Shown here: in pieces, positions 1-7,796 of the stretch
Layout of the letters: the number at the start of each line of letters is the position of its first letter
Numbering within the stretch: position 1 is the stretch's first letter
Notes under the pieces: generated by a model
The model's database searches: none
Seen by the model: the letters and a program-made list of their open reading frames with translations, nothing else
What the model was told of the DNA's origin: nothing
DNA from: Prorocentrum cordatum
Taxonomy: Eukaryota; Sar; Dinophyceae; Prorocentrales; Prorocentraceae
NCBI GenBank assembly: GCA_963575745.1
Contig: CAUYUJ010017652.1
Location: 169,387-194,386, forward strand
Length of the DNA: 25,000 bases
Reading direction: 5' to 3'
Translations under genes and position numbers: made by a program

Positions 1-310
1 GCTGTATCCGCTGGGGCGGGGCGCGACGTGCCTTGCGGCCCTGGCCGTTGCAGAGCTGTTTTCACTCTGGTCTGTGCCCAGGCCCCGCCACAGCCTGGCG
101 TGGTTACCCTGGCTTTGGCCCTTTCGTGACGTCCTCGGCTCACGCGTGTTGCCCAGTACCAGCGCTTGTGCTTGCACTCCCCTGGGCCCTGGTCCCCAGA
201 CGCAGCCTGGCTTGGCCGCGTCTGGCTCCCACGCCGCCACTGGCGCTGGGCTCCGTCCCCCTCAGCCTCGGTGGAGGCGCCCGTCACCTGCGCCTTCGCC
301 TGCGGCTGTG
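1..310. other. GC-rich unassigned tract
   Basis: No gene is recognised. There is weak internal duplication: the segment around 80-125 (CACAGCCTGGCGTGG) resembles the segment around 195-235 (ACGCAGCCTGGCTTGG), about 115 bp apart. Open frames here owe their length to high GC and show no convincing codon bias. Confidence 0.4.
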
Positions 311-462
311 ACAAAAGAAGTATCCCCACCAGTCGTGCCGTTGCATGCGCTGCTTTTCACTTCGCTACCGGCTCGGCCCGCCGTATCACGCTCGGCGTTA
401 AATTTGTTTCGCGCGCCCGCTTACCAAAAAGTATCCCCACCAGCCCATCCAGAAACGATGCC
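311..462. repeat. Dispersed repeat family A, copy 1
   Basis: The unit has GTATCCCCACCAG near its start (about 320-332) and again near its end (431-446), the second followed by CCATCCAGAAACG. The same two-motif layout, about 110 bp apart, recurs at 3544-3693, with recognisable similarity between the motifs (for example TTCGCGNGCCNGCNTACCAAAA). Single end motifs also occur at 2301-2318 and 20688-20705. No coding content is recognised. Confidence 0.6.
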
Positions 463-570
463 CGTGAGAGTTGACGGGAGGAAAAAGGAATATACACGCA
501 TAGTCAAACAGCGAGGGAGGCCGGCCTGGACGGCGTGTTGGGGCCATCTCAGGCCCCGCGTGGGGGCGGC

Positions 571-950
571 GAAAGGGAGGAGGAGAAGGATGAGGAGGAG
601 GAGGAGAAGGAGGAGGAGGAGGAGGAGGAGGAGGAGGAAGAGGAACCTCACGAGGGAAAGGATCAGAACGAGGAGGAGGAGGAGGATGAGGATGAGGATG
701 AGGTGGAGGATGAGGAGGAGGAGGAGGAGGAGGAGGAGGAGGAGGAGGAGGAGGAAAACGACGAGGACGAGGACGAAGGACATGGACGAGAACGAGAGGA
801 GGATGAGGAGGAGGAGGAGGAAGAGCAGGAGGAGGAGGAGAAACAGGTGCAAGAGAAGTACGAGGATCAACAGGACGAGGAGGTCGACGAGGATGAGGAC
901 GAGGAGGGGGACGAGGACGATGACGAGGAGGACGAGGATGAGGACGAGAC
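571..950. repeat. GAG/GAN trinucleotide array
   Basis: Nearly pure purine (GAG, GAT, GAC, AAG) trinucleotides run for about 380 bp. One frame reads as polyacidic, another as polybasic, and the opposite strand as poly-Leu. All three are consequences of the repeat and not evidence for a protein. The homopurine strand could form triplex or G-rich structures. Confidence 0.9.
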
Positions 951-984
951 GGGGGCGAGGAAGAATTGCTTTAGGTTTTTGAAG

Positions 985-1250
985 GATTTTGGCTCCTTGG
1001 CGGCCTCCTGGGGAGGCTCCGTGCCCATTTCGAGCCGTCATGGAGCGGTCTTGGGGCCTCCAGGAGCATCTCGGGAACCATCTTGAACCATCTACCTTGA
1101 GCCATCTTGGAGGTCATCTTAGGCTCTCTGAGGCCGCTCCGGGGCCTCTTGGGTGCGTCTCGGGTGCCTCTTGGAGGCCTCTTCGGGCTTCTTGGGGCGC
1201 TCTTGGAGCCCTCTTGGGGGCCTCTTGGGAGCCCTGGAAGGCCTGATGGT
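985..1250 (+). repeat. Degenerate TCTTGGGGCC decamer array
   Basis: Repeated TCTTGGGGCC-like units with 10-13 bp spacing, interspersed with TTGAACCATCT and GGAGG variants. The same degenerate unit forms arrays at about ten other places in the window, always with the G-run on the + strand. No coding role is supported. Confidence 0.75.
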
Positions 1251-1277
1251 GCTATCTTGAAGGTGGTCGGTCAAGAG

Positions 1278-1508
1278 GGGGGTGTCCTCGATGTCTGCTC
1301 CCCTCGGGGGCCACGATCCTCGTGGGGCATGTCAAACATTGGCCCTCCCACTGGCCGAGAAAGGACCCTCTGACACATCGGTCCCCCTCCCAAAAAACCC
1401 CAGGGAGGGGAGGGGGAGGGTTCCCTTTCTCGAGGGGAAGAGGGGTTGTGGAAGAAACAAGAGATCAGCCTTAGACCACCTGTCGCCCAACGGGCTGCTG
1501 GGATTCGC
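1278..1508 (+). repeat. Dispersed module ending in GGGCTGCTGGGATTCGC
   Basis: Order of parts: CCCTCGGGG; the self-complementary CACGATCCTCGTG (1312-1324); TTGGCCCTCCCA; a G/C-run stretch; a hairpin-like GGGGAGGGGG section; and finally GGGCTGCTGGGATTCGC at 1492-1508. The same order of parts recurs at 21700-21944, and the terminal motif alone at 4190-4206. This looks like the right end of a dispersed element family. Confidence 0.55.
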
Positions 1509-1512
1509 ACTC

Positions 1513-1517
1513 GCGCG

Positions 1518-1548
<31 letters not shown>

Positions 1549-1976
1549 TCTTTTGTTCTCTCGTTCTCTCAGTTTTTGTTTGTTGTTCTTTCTTTTTTGT
1601 CTACTTTCTTTCTCTCTCTCTCTATTTTCTGTCGCGCCCTTAGGTTTTTGATTATGTGCCCATCATTCATGATTGCTTTTGCTACGGTTTGTATTCCCAC
1701 TTTCGCTCCATCTCTGTATCGCAAGTATACCTCTCTCTATGGCTCTCTCTTTCTCTTTCTTCCAGTCTGGCTCTCCCACCTTCCACACGTCTCGCTCATG
1801 CAGGGGTTACTCCTACTTTCACCTTCATCCCCAGCCCCACCCCTCCGACATGCACCACCCGCATTCGAGGCTCTCGCTTTCATGCCGACTACCGCGTTGA
1901 CTTTTGCACGCGCTGCCGTTTTTGTGTTTGCTCATTTTCACTCCATTCACCTCTACACATGTTATCTATCGCTCTT
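1513..1976. repeat. CT-rich microsatellite and pyrimidine-biased tract
   Basis: Interrupted (CT)n/(CTTT)n sequence occupies 1513-1635 and grades into a pyrimidine-rich tract with no periodicity. The open frames across it translate to Ser/Leu/Phe-rich low-complexity sequence and are not called. Confidence 0.7.
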
Positions 1977-2240
1977 TCATTTCTCAGTCGACCTCGGCGA
2001 GGCAGTGGCACGCCTGGCAGCCAGCGCTGGCTCAACATCAGCTATGCCATCGAGCCTGCTTTCAGCTGAGGGCATTCCTCCACTGCGCGCGAAGGCCCTC
2101 GCGTTGAGCTCTTGAAGCTGCCTTCGCTGCGTGGGCTTCTTCTCGATGTCCCTGCCGGAGTCCTTCCCTCCCCATGCTCCTTGCTCTCCCGCTATCTCAT
2201 CAGCCCTGCTTTTCCTGTCTGTGTGTTCTGACAAGGGCCC
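1977..2240 (-). CDS. Possible 3' coding fragment, unknown product
   Basis: On the minus strand a frame open since 2357 ends at a TGA at 1977-1979. From about 2205 downward the codons are strongly purine-first (roughly three quarters of about 76 codons), and the peptide is hydrophilic (it includes IEKKPTQRRQLQELNARAF and ends SPRSTEK). That is the RNY pattern expected of real coding DNA. No domain, signal peptide or start is recognised. The upstream part overlaps a repeat motif at 2301-2318, so at most the last 75-85 codons are credible. It could be the last exon of a gene or a relic. Confidence 0.3.
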   Translation of the reverse strand, partial: GPLSEHTDRKSRADEIAGEQGAWGGKDSGRDIEKKPTQRRQLQELNARAFARSGGMPSAESRLDGIADVEPALAARRATASPRSTEK

Positions 2241-2300
2241 TTCCCTCGGTTCCGAGAGCAGTTGTGGTTTCAGGCATGCGGGGTGAATCGTGGACGCTTC

Positions 2301-2335
2301 GCGTGTCCCCGCCAGCCCGTCCAGAAAGAGTCCTG
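2301..2335 (-). repeat. Family A end motif (isolated copy)
   Basis: GCGTGTCCCCGCCAGCCC followed by GTCCAGAAAGAG matches the end motif at 431-455 and 20688-20705. It is the reverse complement of GGGCTGGTGGGGATACGC. Confidence 0.5.
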
Positions 2336-2439
2336 TGCTGGCAAGGCAGAGGAGCATCAGGCAACCCAGGCGGGGGGTACGCCAGCCACAGGGAGGCCAG
2401 GATCAGCCCGAAGTCCAGCAACGGCCCGCCTGGAGACCT

Positions 2440-2800
2440 CGGAGCTCCTCCTGGAGCCATCTCTTGGCTCTCTTCAGGGTCTTCTTTTGGGGCCTTCCAG
2501 GGGGCACTCCAGGGGGCCTTCCAGGGGATCTGTTGGCTTTCTTTTGGCTCCTCCTGAGGCATTCCAGGGGGCCCTCCGCGGAGATCCGTCCCAGAGGCCA
2601 GCGGCCAAGATGGGGGCACTCCGAGTAGCGACAAGGCGAGAAGGCAAAGAACACCGAGCAACGTTAGGCTTCTCGGGAGTATTCTCGGGGAGGCTCCAGG
2701 GCCAGCTCGAACCATCTTTGGGCTAGCTTGGGACCTCTCGGAGGCATGTCGCAGTCCTTCCTGGGTCCAGTGCCATCTTGTATCATCTCGGAGGGCATCT
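2440..2800 (+). repeat. Degenerate TCTTGGGGCC decamer array
   Basis: Units such as TCTTTTGGGGCCTTCCAGG, with GGGGGCCTTCCAGGGG repeated, occupy 2460-2575. A looser run with TCTCGGAGG variants continues to about 2800. A short segment (ACAAGGCGAGAAGGCAAAG, 2630-2648) resembles AAGGCGAGAACG at 8580, so the arrays carry shared intervening sequence. Confidence 0.65.
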
Positions 2801-2879
2801 TGGAGGCCACCTGGGCCGTGTGGATGCGTTTGGAGTGTATGGATGCGTTCGGGGTGTGTGTGCCACCAGGGACGAGTGG

Positions 2880-2985
2880 GTCCGAATGTGCGTAGACCTG
2901 CGGCACGGGCGACTGAGTACGATTGGGCTCGAGAATGAGTTGGTTTGAGTGCGGGTGGGTATGGGTACAAGTAGACATGGGCATG
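2880..2985 (+). repeat. Degenerate GTGAGT-type dodecamer repeat
   Basis: Loosely periodic GAGT/GGGT-centred units (TTGAGTGCGGGTGGGTATGG). Comparable stretches lie at 3370-3485, 4205-4335 and 5346-5430. Confidence 0.45.
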
Positions 2986-2991
2986 GGATAA

Positions 2992-3069
2992 TGCACCGCC
3001 GTGGTCGACATCTTCATGAGGTGGCTCCCGTACAACGCCTGCTACGTCGCAGTGATCATGGATCTGTGA
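2992..3069 (+). CDS. Possible short coding exon
   Basis: A 25-codon open frame between an upstream TAA (2989) and a TGA (3067). In its last 22 codons 20 third bases are G or C, and the peptide (includes VVDIFMRWLPYNACYVAVI) is varied and partly hydrophobic. The end overlaps GTGAGA at 3066, which fits a 5' splice site, so this may be an internal exon. It is too short to identify. Confidence 0.25.
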   Translation, partial: CTAVVDIFMRWLPYNACYVAVIMDL

Positions 3070-3310
3070 GAAAGGACAAGCGAAAATACCAAAGCTGCGT
3101 TCTGCTTGACAGGTCGTACTCATCTGGGCGCGAGCGGCGCGTGATATTTCCCTGATCGCCCCCTATTGAGGAGGTCCCCGTGTGGTGCTTGCTACATCTG
3201 GGATTTCATGGGGAAAAAAGAGACGGCCGCCCAAAGCCCAAGTGTTCTCTACCCAGGTCTCGAACATGTGGGCGCGAACGGGCCCGTGACACCTCTTGGT
3301 CGCACCTTTG
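3018..3310 (+). repeat. Diverged tandem duplication, about 150-bp unit
   Basis: 3018-3160 and 3168-3310 align: GAGGTGGCTCCCGT with GAGGAGGTCCCCGT, CCTGCTACGTC with GCTTGCTACATC, and CTGGGCGCGAGCGG with GTGGGCGCGAACGGG. Many of the differences in the best-aligned part are C/T or G/A. The reading frame of the short exon candidate in copy 1 is in phase with a longer open frame in copy 2. Confidence 0.5.
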
Positions 3311-3381
3311 GGGGGCTCGGGTGCGACGCTTGCCTGTCACGCGTGCGTCTTCTTCATGCGAGTGTATCCGGATCTGAGTGA
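3166..3381 (+). CDS. Possible coding fragment in second duplicate
   Basis: A 72-codon open frame ending in TGA at 3379. It lies in phase with the exon candidate at 2992-3069 across the tandem duplication (shared R, P and ACY positions). The peptide is mixed in composition (VLYPGLEHVGANGPVTPLG) and not low complexity. No start or domain can be assigned. It may be a decayed duplicate of the neighbouring exon. Confidence 0.2.
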   Translation: MRRSPCGACYIWDFMGKKETAAQSPSVLYPGLEHVGANGPVTPLGRTFGGLGCDACLSRVRLLHASVSGSE

Positions 3382-3485
3382 GCCTTAGTGTGAGTGGGTG
3401 TGAATGTTCGAGTGTGAGCGAGCCCGAGTCCGGGAGTAGGGTGGGTTTGAGTATGAATGAGTCTCAGCACGGGTGAGTTTGCATG
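3370..3485 (+). repeat. Degenerate GTGAGT-type dodecamer repeat
   Basis: Runs of GTGAGTGGGTGTGAATG-like units with GAGT every 6-12 bp. Same class as 2880-2985, 4205-4335 and 5346-5430. Confidence 0.5.
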
Positions 3486-3543
3486 CGGGGGAATCGAAGT
3501 TTCAGTTTTATCATGGAGGGGGACGGGGCAGGTGGGCGTACCC

Positions 3544-3693
3544 CCAAAAAAGTATCCCCGCAAGGGCCGCTCCTGCTCGCTGTTTTTTCCTTCCGTCGGC
3601 GCGTGGCCCGCCCGTCCTGCACGGCTTTCGACTTGCTTCGCGAGCCTGCGTACCAAAACAATCCCCGCCAGTACATCCAGAAACGCTGCCTAG
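3544..3693. repeat. Dispersed repeat family A, copy 2
   Basis: GTATCCCCGCAAGG at about 3552 and AATCCCCGCCAGTAC at 3660-3674, followed by ATCCAGAAACGCTGCC. Internal similarity to 311-462 includes the GGCCCGCC and TTGCTTCGCGAGCC regions. Confidence 0.6.
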
Positions 3694-3839
3694 GCGATTT
3701 CATTCAATCAGGGACGTGCAGGAGCTCATGGTGGAGCAAAGAGAGGGGCAAGCGGTCAAACCGAGGCTCGGAAGCACCTGGACAGACCCAGGAGTCAACC
3801 ATGCGCACCTTCTAGGATGTTTCGATGCGGGAACCAGTT

Positions 3840-4110
3840 TTTAGCTCACTTGGGCCACTTTGCGGCGCTCTTTGGGTCATTCCAGAGGCCTTCAGGTCTC
3901 TCTTGGGGCCGCCTTGGAGGTCTTGGGGGGCCTCCCGATGCCGACCCAGAGGCCATCGATCAAAACATTACGCCCCCCCGTTCCCCCGTCGGATGCCGAA
4001 TGATCACCTGTGGGGGCGCTCTTGGGGCGCTCTTGGGCGCTCTTGTGCGCACTTGGGTCCGTCTTGGAGCCCTCTTTGGTCTCTCTTGGGGCTCTCCTGG
4101 GTCATCTTGT
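3840..4110 (+). repeat. Degenerate TCTTGGGGCC decamer array
   Basis: TCTTGGGGCCGCCTTGG at about 3900 and GCTCTTGGGGCGCTCTTGGG at about 4017, among many variants. A non-repetitive segment with a poly-C run (about 3970-3985) divides the array in two. Confidence 0.7.
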
Positions 4111-4182
4111 AGTTACCTCGAGGTCTCCATCGAAAGCGAAAAGGCGGGAAGAGGGCAACAGCGAACTTTCTAAAATCTCTAC

Positions 4183-4206
4183 TCCCAAATGGCTGTTGGG
4201 ATTCGC
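4183..4206 (+). repeat. GGCTGTTGGGATTCGC end motif
   Basis: CTCCCAAATGGCTGTTGGGATTCGC matches the right-end motif at 1485-1508 and 21925-21944. The inverse motif lies 0.5 kb to the left at 3660. Confidence 0.45.
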
Positions 4207-4335
4207 GAGCACATTCCCATAAGTGGGTTGAGTCTGAACGTGAGTGAATCTTAGTGTGAGTGGGTCTGAGTAGGACTGAGTCCGAACATGCTTAAGTTTG
4301 AGTATGAACGGACTTGTGTACGAGTGAATCTGCAG
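4205..4335 (+). repeat. Degenerate GTGAGT-type dodecamer repeat
   Basis: GTTGAGTCTGAACGTGAGTG and related units, about ten in all, end near 4335. It starts directly after the end motif at 4190-4206. Confidence 0.5.
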
Positions 4336-4339
4336 GCGA

Positions 4340-4500
4340 GCTCCGTATAAATTGGAACGACGCACCCTCGGGCGCGATCACTGAGGCGCTCACGGTGTCT
4401 CGCCCAAACTTTTCAATTCCACAAGGACGCTGGCGTCCAGCGTCCGGTACTCGAATCTCTTGGCCCTGTCCTACGGCCACAGCGGTACCCACTACAGTAC
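4340..4500 (-). CDS. Possible coding exon, unknown product
   Basis: The minus-strand frame is open through this segment with a high share of G-first codons, and the peptide has varied composition (VGTAVAVGQGQEIRVPDAG, then FGRDTVSASVIAPEGASFQF). The plus strand also has an open frame here that runs into the TAG array, so strand choice is tentative. No family is recognised. The segment contains a perfect 9-bp hairpin at 4425-4445. Confidence 0.25.
4425..4445. repeat. Perfect short inverted repeat
   Basis: GGACGCTGG, then CGT, then CCAGCGTCC: a 9-bp perfect stem with a 3-nt loop. Confidence 0.6.
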
Positions 4501-4572
4501 AAACAAGTACAGTGAATGTGATGGTAAGGAGGAGGAGGGAGAGAAGGATGACGATGAGGACGATCAGGAGCA

Positions 4573-4598
4573 GCAGTAGCAGTAGTAGTGGTAGTAGC

Positions 4599-4643
<45 letters not shown>

Positions 4644-4719
4644 GGTGGTGGTGGTGGTGGTGGTGGTGGTGGTGGTGGTGGTGGTGGTGGTGGTGGTGGT
4701 GGTGGTGGTGGTGGTGGTT

Positions 4720-4796
<77 letters not shown>

Positions 4797-4810
4797 TAGT
4801 AGTAGTAGTG
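4573..4810 (+). repeat. Compound TAG-TGG-TAG array 1
   Basis: (TAG)n with scattered CAG units, then about 29 TGG/GGT units (4632-4719), then (TAG)n to about 4810. Frames read as poly-Val, poly-Gly or poly-Ser and are not genes. Confidence 0.95.
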
Positions 4811-4943
4811 ATCCAACGTAAGTAGCGAAGTCACCCCAGAGCGAAGTAGAGTCACCTATCCTAGTAGACAGTAGAGTCAGTAGTCTCCCCCCGGCTGAGT
4901 AGTTTCTAGTGTAGTCCCTAGTATAAACGCGAGTACAAACAAA
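4811..4943. other. Spacer between the two TAG arrays
   Basis: A non-array spacer still rich in GTAG and TAGT (for example AGTAGACAGTAGAGTCAGTAG), as expected if it descended from a decayed TAG array. No gene is seen. Confidence 0.5.
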
Positions 4944-5062
4944 AAAGTAGTAGTAGGAGTAGTAGTAGTAGTAGTAGTGTAGTAGTAGTAGTAGTGGTGG
5001 TGGTGGTGGTGGTGGTGGTGGTGGTGGTGGTGGTGGTGGTGGTGGTGGTGGTGGTGGTGGTA

Positions 5063-5095
<33 letters not shown>

Positions 5096-5100
5096 GTTTT
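4944..5100 (+). repeat. Compound TAG-TGG-TAG array 2
   Basis: (TAG)n, then about 22 TGG/GGT units from 4996, then mixed TAG/TGG ending in TAG. It has the same three-part order as the array at 4573-4810. Confidence 0.95.
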
Positions 5101-5345
5101 TAGTTGTAGTAGGAGGTATGCCAGAGCTTGGAGGGAGGACGGAGGAGACATCCCCAGGCCCACAGATTTATTCTCAGAGTACAGCAACGGTGAACGAGCC
5201 TGGCGAAGGACCCAACGATATTCAATTGCGAATGCCGCAATTGCGAATACCATCTTCGCCCGCGCTCCCTGTGGCCACGAACCGCGTGAGGGGCGTGCCG
5301 AATTGCGAGGCGGGGTACACAACGCGAGGGAAGACGATAGGTCTG
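5101..5345. other. Unassigned sequence with a short direct repeat
   Basis: No confident gene. A plus-strand frame from 5118 to 5360 is open for 80 codons with only mild codon bias. CAATTGCGAATGCCG is tandemly duplicated with one or two changes at 5223-5252. Confidence 0.3.
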
Positions 5346-5430
5346 TGCGCGAGAGATTGAGAGCGGGTGAGTCTGAGCGCGAGTGAGTCTGATTGTGAAT
5401 GAGTCTGTTCGCGCGTGAGTATACGTGCAT
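5346..5430 (+). repeat. Degenerate GTGAGTCTGAGC dodecamer repeat
   Basis: GTGAGTCTGAGCGCGAGTGA followed by GTCTGATTGTGAATGAGTCT: the clearest example of the 12-bp period in the window. Confidence 0.55.
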
Positions 5431-5550
5431 GAGCGTCGACGCCCATGTCGGCACGCCCCTGTCAAGGGTTGCGCCCGCTTCCTTCCTCTTCTGTTTTTCC
5501 TTCTTTGCCCGCGCACGCCAATGTCCAAGGCTGCGGGTGCGGCGCCGCAC

Positions 5551-5792
5551 GGAGTCCCCGCGACGCACGCCGGTCGCCCCGAAGGGGTCCCGGCGACGCG
5601 TGCGGGTCCGCGCTGCGCGGAGCAGAGAAGGAGCGCTAGCTGGCTGGCTGATAGCAGGCAAAGCTCTGGCCGCTGGGCAGACCGACGACGGGGGCGAGCG
5701 AGGCGCTGGGCAAAGCGCACCATGGAGTTCCCGCGACGCGCGCTGGTCGCCCCGAGCGGGCCCCAGCGACGCGCGCGGGTCGTCCGCGGCGC
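5551..5792 (+). repeat. Direct repeat pair, about 70 bp, 173 bp apart
   Basis: 5551-5620 and 5724-5792 align throughout (CCGCGACGCACGCCGGTCGC against CCGCGACGCGCGCTGGTCGC). The intervening DNA is GC-rich and unassigned. The long open frames are compositional. Confidence 0.6.
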
Positions 5793-5850
5793 AAGGCCGA
5801 ACAGTCAGGCCGTCGAGAGACGGCGAGGTTCGGGCGGGCCTCTCCTCAAG

Positions 5851-6135
5851 TCAAGCCTCGCGGATAAACTCCGTGAAGCCCAGCTCCCTGGCGAGGGCCG
5901 TCGCCCTCTTCCGGCGCCGCTTCGTGCGCGCCGCGAACTGATCCAGCTGCTTCCGCAAGCCCTTTGGCGGCCCTGCCAGGACGTGCTCGATGCGCGGCGC
6001 CCGCATGAGCAGGAGGGTCGTGGCGCGTGGCGCGCGAGAACAGCGCGTAGAGCTCCAGCCGCCAGTCGGCGTCCTCCTTCTTGCCATTCCCGACCTCGTG
6101 GCGGCCGCAGTCCAGGATCACGCGTGGGCGATGTC
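5851..6135 (-). pseudogene. Frameshifted 3' end of a protein-coding gene
   Basis: This is the best coding signal in the window. On the minus strand, the frame ending at TGA 5851-5853 has 46 of the last 51 sense codons ending in G or C. Its peptide is helical and basic: MRAPRIEHVLAGPPKGL, then RKQLDQFAARTKRRRKRATA, then ALARELGFTEFIREA. Immediately upstream a second frame (about 6036-6135) has equally biased codons (VILDCGRHEVGN, then DADWRLELYALFSRA). The two join only after a +1 shift (one extra or two missing bases) in the CG-repeat run at 6030-6036. That fits either slippage decay or a sequencing or assembly error. The upstream limit is unclear: above 6135 the bias fades, and the 89-bp minisatellite begins at 6207. 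The family is not recognised. If the shift is an error, this is a normal last exon. Confidence 0.55.
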
Positions 6136-6206
6136 GGCCGAGGGAGCAGCGCGCAGGACAGCCGACGGCCCAGGGAGAGAATCCACAGGACCGAGAGAAC
6201 GTCCGG

Positions 6207-6745
6207 CCACGATGCTCGTGGGGGGACGGCATGGCCCGTGGCCGCCTCGCGAACCTTGCAAGTGGCGCCTTCGGTGGAGCTCTTATGGGGCCACGATCCT
6301 CTTGAGGGGTGTGCCGACATGGCCTGAAGCCGCCATGCGAACCTTGCAACTGGCGCCTTTGGTGGAGCTCCCTATGGGGTCACGATCCCCGTGAAATGTG
6401 TGCCGAAATGGCCCGCAGTCGCCATGCCAACCCTGCCACTTGCGCCTTCGGTGGAGTTCCTGTGGGGCCACGATCCCCGTGGGGTGTGTGCCGAAATGGC
6501 CCGAGGCCGCCACGCGAACCATGTCACTGGGGCCTTCGGTCGAGTTCCTTCTGGGGCCACGATCCTCGTGAGGGATGTGCCGAGATGGCCCGAGGCCGCC
6601 ATGCGAACCCTGCCATCGGGGTTTTCCGCGGTGGAGCTCTTATGGGGCCACGATCCTCGTGAGGGGTGTGCCGAAATGGCCCGAGGCCGCCATGCGAACC
6701 TTGCAAGTGGCGCCTTTGGTGGAGCTCCCTATGGGGCCACGAAGC
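6207..6745 (+). repeat. 89-bp minisatellite, six units
   Basis: Units start with CCACGATC-like sequence at 6207, 6291, 6380, 6468, 6557 and 6648, with a terminal partial at 6737, so the steps are 84, 89, 88, 89, 91 and 89 bp. Each unit holds CACGATCCTCGTG (stem CACGA/TCGTG), GTGTGCCGAAATGGCCCGAG, GCCGCCATGCGAACC and GGTGGAGCTC. The open frames across it are repeat-derived. Confidence 0.9.
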
Positions 6746-7030
6746 GCTGTATTGGGTGGGTGAAACGCAGGGGGAGGGTTGGAAGGAGGGAGGAGGAAAA
6801 CGGGGGCCGTCTCTTCAAAATAAGGACCGAACGCAACAGGATGGTGGGGAAAAAGCACAGGGTTCAATGATATCATTTTTTCTCGGATGTGCGAAAATCA
6901 TTTCTGCGCTAAGCGGATCCGCCAATGGATTTGTTTACGTCGCTAGAATACATATTTTCATAATTTCAGATATCCTGGACCCAGGGGATCTGGGATCTTT
7001 GGGGCTCTGCACGTGACACATCATGCTGTG
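6746..7030. other. Unassigned tract entering a low-GC island
   Basis: G-rich sequence to about 6855, then a sharp drop in GC. No gene is recognised. TTTCATAATTTCAG at 6956-6969 resembles a 3' splice site, without a supporting exon. Confidence 0.3.
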
Positions 7031-7350
7031 ATTCTGTGGGGATGCCTTTCAGGATCATGGTCATGATGATGATTATGATGAGTAGGAGGGTTCGGATTAT
7101 GATACGGATTAAGGTTATCATTCGTATTTTTATTTTCGTTGTTGGTGTTATTCTTATTATTATCATTCTTGCCATTTTTCTTAATATTATTTTTCATGGT
7201 TTATTATTATTATCATTATTATTATTATTATTGTTTTTACCATTATCATTATGATGAACATTATTATTCTCGAAGTATGTATTTATTTCGTTCATTATCA
7301 ATGCTATGATTTTCTATTTATTTTTACTGTTATTATTGTTGTCGTTATCA
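7031..7350. repeat. Degenerate ATT/TTA/ATG trinucleotide tract
   Basis: Interrupted TTATTATTATCATTATTATT and ATGATGATTATGATG units. It is the only AT-rich simple repeat in the window and probably an old, decayed array. Confidence 0.8.
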
Positions 7351-7379
7351 TCATCACCAGCTCGAGCGTCACTGTTCTC

Positions 7380-7560
7380 GCCCACTCCCACAACACCCCC
7401 ATAACAACGGAAGCGATGGAAAGCTCGATTGTTATTGCGGGCCCCGCCCATTCCCATAACTCCCCCGATGACATTGGGCAGGTGGAACGCCACAGCGGGC
7501 GCACATCCACTCATGTCCCCCCATGACGATGAAAACCTCGACCGTCACCGCGGGCACCCG
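7380..7560 (+). repeat. Degenerate tandem repeat, about 60-65 bp
   Basis: CGCCCACTCCCACAACACCC recurs as CGCCCATTCCCATAACTCCC. ATGGAAAGCTCGATTGTTAT before GCGGGC recurs as ATGAAAACCTCGACCGTCAC before GCGGGC. Three diverged units can be followed. Frames through it are not called. Confidence 0.45.
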
Positions 7561-7603
7561 CGCGGGTTTTCGTGCTCCAGGGGGAAATCGATCGGCCTGC
7601 GGA

Positions 7604-7795
7604 AATAAGGAGGAGGAGTAGGAGGAGTAGGAGGAGGAGGAGGAGGAGGAGGAGGAGGAGGAGGAGGAGGAGGAGGAGGAGGAGGAGGAGGAGGAGGAGC
7701 AGGAGGAGGGGAGAGGAGGAGGAGGAGGAGGAGGAGGAGAGGAGGAGGAGGGAGGAGGAGGAGGAGGAGGAGGAGGAGGAGGAGGAGGATGAGGA
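7604..7795 (+). repeat. GGA trinucleotide array
   Basis: (GGA)n with occasional GTA, GCA and GGGA interruptions. Encoded poly-Arg, poly-Glu and poly-Pro or poly-Leu frames are artefacts of the repeat. Confidence 0.95.
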
Positions 7796-7796
7796 T

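Noticed and set aside
985-996. Match to part of the dinoflagellate spliced leader (ATTTTGGCTC)
   Set aside because: Only ten core bases match and the flanks do not fit the leader on either side; it lies in a decamer array. Chance or an unrecognisable relic.
535-1086. Acidic 183-codon open frame
   Set aside because: Glu/Asp runs come from the GAG array. The other two frames are equally open as poly-Arg and poly-Leu, so there is no coding asymmetry.
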